From the NCBI RefSeq assembly GCF_910592395.1, contig NC_088322.1, forward strand, positions 1-64,000: a stretch of DNA of 64,000 nt, in the 5' to 3' direction. This stretch comes from Lineus longissimus. Lineage: Eukaryota > Nemertea > Pilidiophora > Heteronemertea > Lineidae. Positions within the stretch are counted from its first letter, which is position 1. Each line of letters starts with the position of its first letter. Under the pieces are notes generated by a model. That model did not search any database and was not told where the DNA came from. It worked only from the letters and a program-made list of their open reading frames with translations. Below, piece by piece: positions 45,674-58,800 of this stretch. A program made the position numbers and the translations under genes.

Positions 45674-48600
45674 TTTGTCGTCTATGTAATGCATTCTCAT
45701 TTTTGTAGTAATCGAATTGATGAATGCCGTTCGAGGACCGCCCTTGTTATCAGTCTTGATCAAGTCACCGCACGTCACAGCGTTTATAGTGCCAACTTGG
45801 CCTTGGTTCAGCGCAGCGTTGACAAAGCTCAGGTGTTTGTAAAACACGAACGACTGATTGAGCAACGCACTGCGACTGTGTGGACTCAATACCATGGCAG
45901 GGACACCGTAACCAACGATTTTTCTGTTCAATTCACGTTCACTCTTCTCCACGTGTATGTTGACCAAACCGGCTTCAACCTCTCTCTGGAGAGTGTTTAG
46001 ATCAATGCCGAGAACTTCAGCGGTTCTCGTAAACACGTCTGACACATATGAAACTATACCGGCCAAGTAGAGTCGAATCAGTACAATGGCCGTTTTCTTT
46101 TGAAACATCCTGTCCTGTTCGAGAACGATCTCTTTCATAGTATCGCGAATCTGCATTTTTATAGCAACCTCGGAATTTGGATACATCGTCCTGATGGCCT
46201 GTTGGTACCGCAACTTCCATTTGTTGACCATTGTCTCCAACTTTTCATTGAAACCATCTTCGGATATGGCATATACACATGCCTTGACTTCATCGGAACA
46301 CGGAACTTTGATCATGGTGGTGGTGGTGGTGGTGGTGGTGGTGGTGTAATTGAGCATTTTAGTCATGAAACCCAAACGAGACACCATACAAGCGTTGATG
46401 AGATGCTTTTTCATCGTCTTGTAATTCATTTCAACCAATTCTTCTTCAGTGGCGGTAGTAGGAGATACAGCGGCGGCTTTTTCGGCTTTCTGCTGCGTCT
46501 TCTTTCTGGACAACTTCGTTTTTTTACTCTTTTTTTTGGCCAACTTGCCCCTCTTTCGTTTGCGACGTCTGCGTTTACCCTCATCATCGTCGTCGTCGTC
46601 GTCGCTATCACTTCCTTCCTCATATTCATCACTGTCGTCGTCACTCGAGTCTTCTGTTTCATCATCGCATGACTTTGATGAGTTGTTGTTGGTAGTACAA
46701 CTGTTAGATGAATCATTGCAATCCGATGCCGGGTAAACCCCAACACAGACCATGGACCGAGATTCAACTGCATCCAATAGTATCTTGAGTTCTCCGTGTT
46801 CAGTCAGTGTCTCCACGATCACAGTCTCCAGTGCCGTACTGATAAGCATGTCGGCGTTTAGTACGTCGATTTGGTGTTGGTTGACCACACCGGTACCGCC
46901 AGCATCTTCTTTACCTGTACCTCCTCCAACATCACCACCTGTGGTCATCGATTCGCAGAATATTTCCGTCCATTTTTTAGTTGCATCTGGCTCGACAAAT
47001 ATGGCGTTCGGGTTACCTTGTTTTATCAATTTCTTCTTTCCATCGAGCACATTGGTAGCGGAGACAAGAGTATTTGTAGGTTTCTTCTTTCGTTGGAACT
47101 CTGGCATGAATCGAACATTGTTATAGACCACATTCACCAGATTAGCGATTGGAACCGACCTAGCGTATGCAGCAAGGTTACCATATGATAAAGTAGACTT
47201 GTTTTTTTGTTTTTCCATCTCAGGTGTCGATTCTACGACACCAATCTCCCCTGTAACAGCGTTTGCAGCAGCAGCAGCATTATTGGAAGGTAATGTTGAA
47301 TCTGACGAAGAAGATGCATCATTCGCATGTGCACCACTCGTAGTAGTAGTAGTAGTAGTAGTACCAGCAGTGTCTTCACCCACTTCATCACCATCCTTCT
47401 TCTTAGACCTCGAATCTCTGGGTCTGAATGTGAACTTGTCGTTCGTGTGCAGGATGGCCATGCCGCCGAATTTGTTGACCTGAGTTTTTTTCTTGCATAC
47501 CATCAGACCGTTCAGTTTGTTCGACTTACCAACACAGTCGGTTAACTGCATTTGGTTGTTGAAATCGTGATCCAACACCTCGTAGAATTGATATCCTTCT
47601 TTCATTACGATGTACGGTACCAATTCACGCCCGGAAATGTGCGTGATGACGGCATGGGCTAGGTAGCAGAAACAGAATTGTTTTCTGGTCGAGTCGTAGT
47701 AGGACAGACCGCTACTACAGTCCGGACACGGCTCTCTGGTCGATATCTTGGCACCACCTTTCCTTGGTATTCTCGTTCTCTTCGTCTCGAAGAGAGTCGT
47801 GTCTGTACCATCGTCTGGAAAAAGATTGAGCTTCGTGATGTCAGCATTGCACAGAAACAACAACATTTTGGTGATGACGTTTCTCATTCTAGCGCACGAA
47901 AATTTGGCGAGTTTGGAGAACATCACCTGGAAGATGGACGCATTTTTAATGTGAGAACCGTGTCGACATACCGTACGACAGGCACTGAGAATGTCGGGCT
48001 GTTTTGTTGCTCCAGATCCTACACCTTGAGCGACAATACTCGGTGAAACGTCACCAAACGGATCGAGTCCGCTGTCGGTTTTGTGCAACTGTCTACCTAG
48101 GTCTCGCAGTGCAGAGAGTTTGGTCTGACGCATATTCTTGTTGGTGTTGTAGGAGTATCTGTTGTTATAACCTCTCTTATTGTCACCAGCATTGTTGGTA
48201 CCTTTAATGTGCACGTCGGTCACGACTCTATCGACGAACGCCGAGCCCGACGTGTCAAACATCATGGCCACATCCAAACCGTATGTGCTTACGGCAATCT
48301 GATTGGCAAATTTGTCGCTAATGTCACGTCGTTCCTCCTTGGTCATATCCACAACACACTTTATCGAGTTGGTCGCCTCGTCCACAACGTACATGTTTGT
48401 CTGTTTATCTCTTGTGCCATTGTTGTTGTTGTTGTTGGTGCCATCTCCACTGTTTTCAGAGTTGTTGTTGTTGCTACTGTAGTCTACGAACTCGTCTAGT
48501 CGACGTTTCATTTGCATTCGGAGATACTGTTCCTCCGTGTCTGGTAGAGTGGCGCGAAGATATTGAGCGTGGACTCGCTCTTTAAACTCTTGTCTTTCCA

Positions 48601-49274
48601 ACTCCTTTTTCCTCTCTTCTGAAAGGCCGGATTTTTCTTCCGTTTCACGTGCAAGTTTAGCACTCTTAGCAGAGTCCGACAAATGAATGCGTCCGCTGCT
48701 GGTCACATAATTGGATTCGCCATACATGTCTATATTCCCACGTCCGTTTCTAACCCTATCCAATGGCACCGTGTTGGTCGTGACAATATGAGTGATCATG
48801 GCTGTCTTCTGATCCACTTTAGACACCCGCTTGTCGCTATTGTCGGATATGGCACCCCAGGTAACGTCTAACAAAAACGTGTAGTAATCTCTGGCCATCA
48901 TGGCCGGGTAGACGTGTTCGCGGTAATGCTCTTTGCGTTGGAAATTGTCCAATTCCGACTGGGTGGGTTTCAATTGTATGGTACTGGGCGTGTTCGTTCG
49001 TACCATGCAATCCATGAGCGAATACAGTTGATCGTTATATGACCGTTTGTGTAGCGGGAATGTGTCCTCCGGGTTATGCATGAAATAGTTGAGGACTGTG
49101 TCGACGAAAACAGACCCAAATTTGTTCCGGGTCTCGTTAGAGTCCATGTACACGGCGAGATCCCTACGACGCATGTTGAACGCCGATTGTGTATACACCG
49201 GGGCAATGTAACACCAATCTTCGTCGGCAGTACAATCTTCTTCCATCATCTGTTGTTGTTGTTGTTTTTGTTGG

Positions 49275-49359
<85 letters not shown>

Positions 49360-50446
49360 GGTGTTGATGTTCGTCTCCGGCACCCTCTTCTTTGGGTATC
49401 GGCTGAATCTCGTCAATTACGAACCTGTGCTGAAAGTCTCCGTTGAGATAACCGTTTCGAATTTTCATCTTGAAAGTTACAGGAGACACATTGAGACATG
49501 ACGAAGCTGCACCCGCCGTCTTGTAGGAGGTGTTCGATGCACTGGGAGTGGTAGCAGTGGATTTTTTCTTCTTATTCGATTTCTTCTCCTTGGTAGTGGT
49601 CGCAGCGGTGTTGAAAGAAGACCCGTCCTTCTTCTTGTCAAGAGCTGCCATTTGCTCTGTCGCCTCCTTGTACTTTTCACTGGCAGCATGTCTACAGTAG
49701 GTGAGTGCCGTGGTCCAGTCGAGACAAAAGGCCATCACGTAGTCTTGACGTCTATCCTCAGGAATGTGTGGAAAATGATCATTCCACAGCCGTTCGGTGA
49801 AGTTGGCACCATGGTCACCATTCTTGTTCATCTCGGTGAATCCGGTGAAGGTAGACGTGCTGTTGTAGCCTTCCGACGATGCGAGGTATGCCGGTGATCT
49901 CTTATTTGTAGACGCCTCCATGTTACCCTTGGCCATATTGGCAATCACTTCGTGCTTTAGAATATCGGGTGGATTTTCACCGTGGTGATAGGAGAGATAG
50001 GATTGTGACATCAAATTGTGCCCACCGCTCAAGACGATCGCCTGTCGACATAGTTGTCCGCCGTTGTTCTTCGTAACGAAGGTCACCTTGTCGTGGTTCA
50101 TCCCATCATAGGTGGCCGCATGAGCGACTTGGATCGTGGTGGGTGCAGCCGGCATACCGGGATCGACGAGTTTAGCTTCTAACAAACCTACGTCTCCGAA
50201 CATTTCCACGCTGAGCATGGATATCGGGTCGAGGTCGACAAATTTTTTCCTGTCTATGATGACAAGGTAGTTTGTAAATGCCACCACAGACGTTTCTCCA
50301 ACATGAATAGTTGTAAGATCGAGCTTGAACTGCGACACCGCTTCCAAGTATCTGTCGGCAAAGTTACCCCCGCTGCTAGACCCGCTGCCACCATCGGCAC
50401 TGGTGGTTTGAGCTCCGCTCCCTACACCTCCTATTTCCGATGCCAT
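43637..50446 (-). CDS. Probable major single-stranded DNA-binding protein (ICP8/UL29-like), 2269 aa
   Basis: Tentative assignment. ATG 50446 was chosen over GTG 50455. The strongest clue is a zinc-finger motif near the middle, C907-x2-C910-x14-C925-x-C927-x3-H931, comparable to the single zinc site of herpesvirus DNA-binding proteins. Others are a conserved-looking Asn-Phe-Phe-Arg/Asp-Phe-x-Asp-Gln-Gln segment in the C-terminal third, a strongly acidic C-terminal tail as in many ssDNA-binding proteins, and a location two genes from the polymerase. The core is expanded by homopolymer inserts: poly-Gln (about 362-396), Lys/Ser and Asn tracts, a Ser/Asp/Glu then Lys/Arg tract (about 1230-1300), poly-Thr (about 1367-1377) and poly-Asp (about 1592-1615). 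Family members are usually about half this length. It would coat ssDNA and organise nuclear replication sites. A capsid protein is the main alternative, less likely given the zinc motif. Confidence 0.55.
45603..45672 (-). repeat. GAT repeat (poly-Asp)
   Basis: About 23 consecutive GAT units (ATC on the plus strand), encoding poly-Asp in the DNA-binding protein. Confidence 0.95.
46313..46345 (-). repeat. ACC repeat (poly-Thr)
   Basis: About ten ACC units on the minus strand encoding poly-Thr in the DNA-binding protein. Confidence 0.9.
49251..49362 (-). repeat. CAA repeat (poly-Gln)
   Basis: About 35 codons, almost all CAA with a few CAC and AAA changes, encoding the poly-Gln insert near residue 380 of the DNA-binding protein. 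This is the longest microsatellite in the window. Confidence 0.95.
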
Positions 50447-50828
50447 GATAATCACAATTTAAGTGTTGACAATGTAGCAGTAGTAGTATGGGATCTCTGT
50501 GACTCCTATAGGAAAAATTGTCTGTGTTCGCATTGGGACACCCGAAAAACGGGAAAAAAATCAAGTTTATCGAACAGTGGCGATTGTGCGACGACGATAG
50601 AATAACAGAACTATAGTGCTATACTGCTGGTCGCTTACCAAGAGACTACTGAGAAGAACAGTCCTTTACTCCACATATATACTCACCTAGACACTTTTTC
50701 ACTCTGGACACCCATACTGTCACCATTTTGTTATTAGATACCCAAACACTCACCTATGGTACATATATACAGATGGTGCTGATGAAACAGTAATGGTTTG
50801 CCATCTGTACACGGACTGAAGCAGTAGC
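50447..50828. promoter_or_regulatory. Divergent promoter region with inverted repeat
   Basis: 382 bases between the divergent starts of the DNA-binding-protein gene (minus) and the 416-aa gene (plus). TATATA occurs at 50676-50681 and 50764-50769; the latter is 60 bases before ATG 50829. A nine-base inverted repeat, TACAGATGG at 50768-50776 and CCATCTGTA at 50801-50809, overlaps that TATA box and fills the presumed leader. TATAG-TG-CTATA forms another small dyad near 50611-50622. No convincing gene is present. Confidence 0.55.
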
Positions 50829-52079
50829 ATGAAACATTTTGACACGTTTGTCTTGAGTGCCGACCCGAAATGGTTGTGCGTGCTGAATATGTGGACGAAC
50901 CGCCGTAAACAAAGTACAGTTCGCGAACTTACACTGTTGGATCGGTTCGACAATAATGTTAGACATCATCGCAGAGTTCGATGCCGAAGCGATCGTAACG
51001 GTGGCGATTTTGTCAACTATTTATACAGATGGCCAAACAATCACCCCGTTGCACCATTCTTTCCAGACAAGATAGAGGAGGCGACAAACCATGGAGGCGT
51101 CATAGACGAAGACGAAGTCCTGGCTTTTGTGGACAACATTGTCCAACCAGACTCAAGTGTTTTGTTCTATACGATGGATAAAGAAGTGTACGGCTTTTTC
51201 CAACAGGAATGGAACATAAATGTCATGGATACCACGTCGAATCGTTACCGATTTTTCTATACGAACACCACGCCATTATACGCCGCTTGGTCCAACATGC
51301 TACTGAAACACACACGATTGACAACGACCGTACAATGTTCTCATTGCCAACGCCAGGGTGTGAGATATTGTACGAAGGGTGTAGCCGAGTACGTTAGACA
51401 CATTGTCGACTATAGGGTAGGAATTATGCGATCGTACAATGAGGCCATTACGGATATCATAAACGTGGACAATGTTATAGAGGCTGTGTTCAGAGCCTTC
51501 GTGAACTTCCGCAGCGACAAACTGAGGCGTTCGGTTATACGCGACGTTGACTTCATACACGCCAATCGAAACGGTTGGGACATTACGGTGCATTGCTTTA
51601 ATCCGTGGGGGTCGACGCACATGACAACTACTAATTTGCTATTGGAACATGAGGCCTTTGAAGGGCACCTGATAGTTTGGTTCGACGGGTCGCACTGGAC
51701 CACGGGACCAAAGGTGCGTGGAGTGCATGACAAGTATGCAATAGGTTGGGAAATTATGGGAAGACGTTTGGGATGGCATCTGGGAGGGCATGTAACATCA
51801 CCCAACAATTTCAAACCTATATTGAACCCCAAATCATTGCAAGAAGTTGCACTGACCACGCTTCGTACGACAAACAACAGGAGAAGCATCGCTGTCATGG
51901 CCACACAACTGGTCAGAGATGGATTGTTACCCAAGATTCTCGCGAAGCAGTTGTGCTTTGGCATGATTAGCTTTGACCAACTGATACCATCGAAACGAAC
52001 CATGGTCAGCCGCAGCGGTGGTATTGTCGCAAATAGAGATGTGACAAAGAGACCAACAAAAAAAACGGAACGAGAGTAA
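50829..52079 (+). CDS. Hypothetical protein, 416 aa
   Basis: Not firmly recognised. ATG 50829 follows a TATA box by 60 bases. A basic N-terminus (Arg/His-rich about 25-60) could be a nuclear signal. A Cys-x2-Cys with a third Cys eight residues later (about 174-185) and downstream His residues (about 255-300) could form a zinc site. The body is Trp/Phe-rich and beta-like, and the C-terminal 20 residues are basic and disordered. No membrane segment. Its position between DNA-binding protein and polymerase, with one possible Cys3-His site, recalls the nucleoplasmic nuclear-egress subunit (UL31-like), which neighbours the polymerase in vertebrate herpesviruses. This is speculative and I put it at about one in four. 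Confidence 0.75.
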   Translation: MKHFDTFVLSADPKWLCVLNMWTNRRKQSTVRELTLLDRFDNNVRHHRRVRCRSDRNGGDFVNYLYRWPNNHPVAPFFPDKIEEATNHGGVIDEDEVLAFVDNIVQPDSSVLFYTMDKEVYGFFQQEWNINVMDTTSNRYRFFYTNTTPLYAAWSNMLLKHTRLTTTVQCSHCQRQGVRYCTKGVAEYVRHIVDYRVGIMRSYNEAITDIINVDNVIEAVFRAFVNFRSDKLRRSVIRDVDFIHANRNGWDITVHCFNPWGSTHMTTTNLLLEHEAFEGHLIVWFDGSHWTTGPKVRGVHDKYAIGWEIMGRRLGWHLGGHVTSPNNFKPILNPKSLQEVALTTLRTTNNRRSIAVMATQLVRDGLLPKILAKQLCFGMISFDQLIPSKRTMVSRSGGIVANRDVTKRPTKKTERE

Positions 52080-52513
52080 AATTGTATTCAAGATAAATAT
52101 ATAGAGTACGGTAATAAAAAATATCAAATGATTTTAGTTTTTTTTGTTGGTTGGACACTGGCAGCTTGCTAGAGGCTATGACTCATCCGGATAGCTGGAC
52201 ACTGACCAAAAATAAATCAGAAATATTGCACAAAATTTTATTGAACTACTCTGAGACTCTTCAGTGCTTTTGCAGAGAATTGAAACAACAGTTTCTTGCT
52301 GTGGTTCGTGTGTACTAAATGTCCTCTGTTTTTCAAATATCTCAATTCTCTGCCGATTGTTTTATACTTCATGTTGGGGTTTCGTCTATACGTTCCCCAC
52401 AAGTACGCTACCTGTTTGGAATTTCGAATGCGAAATATACCTTGATCCTCGTCGATCCACTGTATTATCGTATTTGCAATAACGTCGCTACATAGTAGAT
52501 CGAATATGAACTG
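52080..52513. other. Convergent 3' flanks with poly(A) signals
   Basis: 434 bases with no convincing gene. Plus-strand AATAAA at 52113-52118 (and 52211-52216) would end the 416-aa gene. Minus-strand AATAAA (TTTATT, 52237-52242) would end the minus-strand polymerase and small-ORF transcripts. Two copies of TGGACACTG, at 52152-52160 and 52196-52204, lie here. Confidence 0.55.
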
Positions 52514-52744
52514 TCATAAGAATCTCCGTTTCCTGATTTGTGGTTTCAGTTTTGTTGCTGTTGTTGTTGTTTCACATTGCTCTTCATCGTAAAGTGTAAG
52601 GACGGTTGCAGGTTCATCGTAATTGACGGTTTCAGGTATATGGTAGATGTTTGGTGAAAAGTTATCCGGATTGGGATCGATGTTGTACAGACAGTTGTTA
52701 ATTACAAAATAACAAGGTGGCTCTGGTTGCGGCTGGTGGAACAT
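52514..52744 (-). CDS. Small hypothetical protein, 76 aa
   Basis: A minus-strand ATG frame between the polymerase stop and the shared poly(A) signal. It is Pro-rich at the N-terminus (four Pro in the first ten residues), then Asn/Asp/Tyr-rich, and ends in a basic Lys-x-Arg-Lys-Arg-Arg tail. No signal peptide or membrane segment. The reading frame is the only reasonable coding option in the space, and its composition is unlike the random antisense frames, but the support is modest and no function can be given. Confidence 0.4.
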   Translation of the reverse strand: MFHQPQPEPPCYFVINNCLYNIDPNPDNFSPNIYHIPETVNYDEPATVLTLYDEEQCETTTTATKLKPQIRKRRFL

Positions 52745-52886
52745 TGTGCTGTGTGTTCACGATGGTGACTCAGAGATATATCGGTCAAACCGTCTCTCGC
52801 TCCTTGGATGTTGGCCGTCAACCGTGTGGTGGTAAACACTAAATTTAGCGACAAGGTATCCTACTGACACACCGGTGTACAATTAT

Positions 52887-55800
52887 TCACTTGCAAATGA
52901 ACGTTAGATTGGTTTGAATGAAATTTTTCCCTGTCTTTTTGTGCTTTGTCATCAACGAAGACAGACTGACAACTTCCGATGCACTAGGCAAGAGAAAGTC
53001 TTGATCGTTTCCATCGTCATCAATGACTATGTGCTTGTCTGACGAATTACTGTGTGACGTTGTCAGTGGTTGTGCCGACTGGTGTGTCAGTGGTGCTGGT
53101 AGATTCGCCACTGGTTTTTGCTTTTTCATCGCATTGTTTAGCACGTAAATGTCATCGTTAGACGGTTTCATCAGTTTCCCATAACACTGTTCGTCACGCC
53201 GGCCGTGATTATAGTGAGTGATGGGAATTTGGTGAACAACAGACAGTCCATCGTGGTCTATTTTCTTTCTACAAGATATGTTTAGCTCCATGATGTCATT
53301 GTAGAAAACCAGACGGACACACCGGTCGGACTTGTACAACCACTTGTCCATTTTCTTCATGGCGTGTAGTATCTCGTTCAAATACACAGATAGCCCACCG
53401 TCATGACTCCACACCCAGCGTTGTTGCTGTCTATCGTCGTCTCGGACGATCTTGCAGTTGGTCAACACTTTGTTCAACTGAGCATTGTTATTGTCAAAGT
53501 AGATTCGTTTCGTACTTGTCTTATTAGCGGAGGTCCGTTCCTGATTATGATGTCGCTTTTTACTAATATCACATGTAGTAGTGTTGACTTTGACACGAGT
53601 CGAATTAGCCACAGGCGAGAATTGCACGATCCTATAGACTTTATTGGGCAACGGTGACTTGCTGTCGAGACTCTGGAAACCTACCAGAGTATCGTGCAAC
53701 TGTTTGCCGGCACATTCGAAGGCAAAGCCATTCTGTCTGTTTGGACAGAAGGAATCTTTGTTGACTAGTTCACTATCGTTGTTCACAGTATCTGTTATGA
53801 ACGGTGTGCTTCTCGTTTGCACCCTGTATTTGTGCATATCGATGATGTAGTACTTGTTGACCCCGTCTTCTCTGTCATAAGACAGGCGTATTCTCTCGTC
53901 ACACCACGAATTGTAGTTTGGGTATAGCTCTACGACGGCAGTGGATGGTACTGCTCGATCCTTGGTGTCATAGTATTCGATGGTGTTTATTAGAAACGCA
54001 CCCATTCTGTTCGATCCATCCTTGATGGTGTAAAGTTTGGCGTCCTTTGTGGAAATAACGTACCACCTAAACGTGCACTTAGCGTTGACGTACACGGCCC
54101 ACAGATCGACAGTCCTGTGTGTTGCTTCGGCTCGTATGTTGATATGATACTGTTTGATCGTGTCCGATTGAACTTCGTTGGGGTGTCGTTTGTTAAAACG
54201 TATGCACTGCTTCCGAATGAACGAGTCGGATATGGGTGCTGTTTTTGTTGTTGATGCTGCTGCTGCTGCTGCCGCTGCTGATTCTGTAGGTTTGGGAAAA
54301 TCAGAGAATCGAGAAATGGCATAGTGCGGATCAGTCATAACCTCTAGGGTAACACGGTCGCGATTTTCCGTGTAGGTGTTCATGTAGCGAAGAGCCCTAT
54401 TGGACAGGTCGTTTTTCATCGTTTGTTTTCTGTTGTTTCTAATCTGTTCACTTCGGGGTATTGATGTGCCTCCACAACAGCCATGTTGTTGAACTAAAGG
54501 TGGTGATGATGATGATGATGATAACAACAATCGCTTTGTCTCGTGCTCTATACTATTACCACCACAAGTAGATGTTGTTTTATTCAACAGGTTGTCTCGG
54601 CACGTTTCCATTTGCTTAATTTTCTCACGCATCTTTCGAGCACTATTGTACTGGTTGGCGGTGAAGCGAAACCCGTACCTATCAGGATGACCGATCATTG
54701 ACTCGTGAAATTTAGTCAGGCTGGCCGACGTCAACTTTTCAACGTGTCGTCGTCGCTCGCGTTTTCTTTGATTCTCTCGCTTCTCCATGGGACAATTGCT
54801 TAGAATTGTGTCGAGAAACGTTTCTTCGACTCCGGTTATCTGTGCCTGACAACTTCGCGTCAACACCACATACATGGGCGCCTTGTCTGCCGGTATGTCC
54901 TGCTTTCGACACTCAAGCATGGCCGCTTTCGTTGCTATCGTGTTGCATTTTTGCATGTCGCCTACTTTCTCCTTGCCCTGCACCATGGTCACATCGAGCG
55001 TCATCAGACCCGAAGCCAACTCGTTTCGCAGAGTGGATTTGTTGTTTTCAAACCGCTTTATCTCGGCCAATTTTTCCCTTACCGCTCTACGCTCACCCGC
55101 TGCCTTCAGTTGATCTACTTCGTCGCACATTCTCTTCTGTATGGCCACTATTACTTCTTCGATGAGTATCGTGCGATAGCCCAGGTCGTAAAGAGTGTCT
55201 CCAAATTGCAACGCTCCGTCTGGATCTCTGTTGAGCAATAGATGCATGTTACAAAATTGCAGCTTTGTCTTGATTTCGGTAGATGTTTTCTTCATGCCAG
55301 GTAGACCAGCCACCTGGAACGATACGCGATACGAATCTTTGCCAGTTGGTTCCAATTTGAATCCACAATAGTTCTTCGGTCCCTGACACACGGTACCATT
55401 GTGAAACATCTTTTCGAGCAGAAATTTACTCGGTTCTTGACCGGCATTGGCAAAGTCGAGAAAGTCTTGCGTAACACGTACAATTCGATCCATGATCAAT
55501 TTAGTACTCGAGCGTGGACTCAGTTGCAAGCGTTCGACAAATTTGTGAATGTCTCTAAACTCATCTTCGGTACACATGAGCAGAAAGTCACTGTCCGTGT
55601 CAGAGTTGCATATTTTCTCTCCCCACTTTTCCTGCCACAGCCTAGCCATTCGTTCGGTCTGTCCGCGACCGTACATGGTGACCAGAGCGGCAATCACCGA
55701 CCAATTCACACCACAGAAACCGTATATGATGTTCAATAGCAACTTGTAGGCTTTTTGATTTCGATCGTAATTTTCCTTTTTGAACGGGTCCGTTTCTTCA

Positions 55801-58800
55801 TTCATAAGTGCCTTGAAGTAAAGACGCTTACCCAACATGTCGGCACACGTTTTACTTTCTATTGTGTGGTACAGCGAGTACAAGGCCTTGGCCACAACTA
55901 GCTTGACGATTTTGTTGTCACGCGAATAGACTGTGATCAACACCTCCAATTCGTAGTGAACGCCACGTTTTAGTTTGTTTCGTTTTATGTACTCCATGGT
56001 CAACATACCGGTCATACCTACGTCTCTCTGCATAATGACTCTCGGGTACATGTTGGTAGCATCGATACACACGCACGGCACTGTTATGACGCTTTTCACA
56101 CCGCCACGGATTCCACCTGGGTACTTTAGGAATTCAAAGTGTTTCATTGGATCGTATACAAACTTTTTATTGTTCATCTCCTCCTCGGTGATCTTTCGCA
56201 CTGTACCCGGCATGACGATGCGATCGTACCATGTATCGTTGTCGGCCAGCACCGAACTGACCAGTGCCATCGGTCCGTTTTCGTACACGATTCGGAGGGG
56301 TTGAATGGTTTTCATGCACACGGAAGTATTAAAGTTTACCGAGTCGATTTCCACAAATATCATTGCCGTCAATATGGTGTCGAGCAGGTTGTACTGTACA
56401 ATGACGTCCGTGTCACCCTTTTCATAAGTTCCGAATAGATTGGTGTATTTTACTCGTTCGTCGTCTAGTTTGGTCACGCCAAGTCTGCGTTTTGATGCGG
56501 TGGAGAGTTCGGTCATTTTCGAGGCCGTGTCGGCCACCAATGGCATAGTGTCTACCACGATGTTGTTATTGACCGCTATGTGTTTAATGTGACGGAAGAT
56601 GTCGTTTAGACCTTGAACTCCCTCTATCTGTTCAGTAGATAGTGGTGGTGTTGGATCTGTTGTCGAATCTGCTGTTGTTGTATCTTGAGAAGCATCATCG
56701 TGGACAAAACACAAATCGTCGTCTTCGGTACAGTAGTTGTACAACAAACCGTCATAATCATCATAAGATTGCTCTCTGGTGAAACATGTAGTAGAAGCAG
56801 TAGTAGTAGTAGTAGTAGTAGTAGCTGTTTCGTCGGTGGAGACATTGGTGTTGGTGTCCACTCTGTGACGTTTCGTTCGTGGATGACTACCGGAGGACTT
56901 GCGTTTTTTTCCACCGCTGCTACTGCTGCTACTACAAAAACTGTCAGAATTGTTGTTCCCACTGAAAAAAAACGATACAAAGTTGGCCGAGTCTTTGTGA
57001 ATCGAAGAGCTCCTCACCTCTGCCAGTCTGTCTGAAATACCGGCAACAATTCGTCTATTCGATCTAAGTTTCTCCCATTCTTTGTTTCGTTTGTCGATCA
57101 TTCTCTGCTGTTCGGTGCCGTTTATTCGGAACACCAGTTTAGAATTGCTATCCATTCTGTGTGAGAAACTCAGTGTGAACGCATTGTTGAATCGGGACAT
57201 TGGTCGCCATTTGTTATCTTGTTTAGATTTAAAATCTACAACATATTCTTTGGGTTCCACATGACCCATGTAGGGACACACTTCACGCAGTCTATTTTCT
57301 AGTACCATCCAATCGAAACGTGTAGAGTTGAAGCCCAAGTGTAGATGCGCCTCCCTCATGTAGGCGATTAGTCTCACTATCAACTCGGCTTCGGTGTTGC
57401 ACAGGACTACGAAGAAGGTCTTGTTCGGTACTAAATTTAATTCAAATTCTCGTGTAAACTTACTTCTCCCATCTGCTGCTGCGTCCTCATCGGGTTTGCC
57501 TTTTATGTGTTCCAATATGCCTTTGGTTATAGCTTCGAGATCACATCGTCCACCCGTACTCAACAGTGGCGGAGGTTGACCGTCTTTACCATTGGGTGGT
57601 CTGACTAGAAACACGAGGTGTTCTTGGAAGGTAGGCTTACCGGTCAGTGGATTCTTCTCGTGGTTAAATTTGGTGACCGCTGCGCTTATGATCATGTCGC
57701 ACTGGGTGACGGGCAGTGTATATTGACCGTAGCTCGTCTCCAAATCGACACTGACACACTCTTGGTTTTTTGTGATGTTGTTGCCAATCTCTTCGCGCAG
57801 TTGTTCGCGCTTGTCTTTTGCCTCACCACCACCACGATTCTCTACGTGTTCACGCCAGAAAGACGTCATCAAATTTCGGATAGCACTCTTGATTTCTATC
57901 AAACGTAACCTGACCAGCTTTATGAACGTCGAGTCGAGTATGTTGCCACATTGCACGTCCAGTTCACCGTTCCTAGATCCGATGCTTACCATTTCGTGAA
58001 CAAAATGAGTGAACTTATCATCGTCTCCGTTCAAATCTAGATCATCCCTGAGTGCGTGAAGGATCAGTGATTTAAAGTCTTCTTCCCACGATACAACAAA
58101 CCGACGGGAGGATGCGACATCATCGGTGATAGCATCTTCTTCTTCGTCAACAGCAGCAGCAGACGGTGAAAACTTTTGTTCAAACTTTTTGTGCATGATA
58201 TAACCGGCAACCTTTTTCGCGAATGATTTCACTGCGTTGGTGTTCATTATGTACCTGTCTACGTCGTTGTCAGATACGACGGGTGATAAAGGAGTGGCCA
58301 TCGAGAGACTCTGTGCGATGCTATTACGGAGATCGGTTTCGACCAATTTCAATTCTTGTTCATATGCTTTTTGCATTTCTTCATCTGTCTCTTCGTTGCT
58401 TAAGTTGTACCAATATTCCGGAATCACGTGCGTATCATCGTCATAGTGTACCTCTTCGTTGTCGAGCGGGTTGTTGTCGCTCTGTACGTGACATTTGACA
58501 ATCAACTGTTCAATTTGAGCTCGTAAATTTCTTAGTATCTCTGCCTTCTCATCATTAACATCATCGGCATCATCATCATCATCATGATCATCATTAACAT
58601 AATCCCGACGACTACCATTACCTATCTCGATGCATCGCTCGGTGTGTGGAAATTCAACATCTTTGAAATACACATGCGTTTCAAAGTACTTGATGCGATC
58701 GTCGTCTTCTTCTTCTTCTTGTTCGACATCCATACGCGTAACAGTAGCGGAGGCGGTGGCGGCGGTGGCGGCGGCGGCGGTGGCATATCTGGAGGTGAAA

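Noticed and set aside
52264-52482. Plus-strand frame of 72 codons between convergent genes
   Set aside because: It starts at GTG, not ATG, and covers the shared 3' flank with no coding character.
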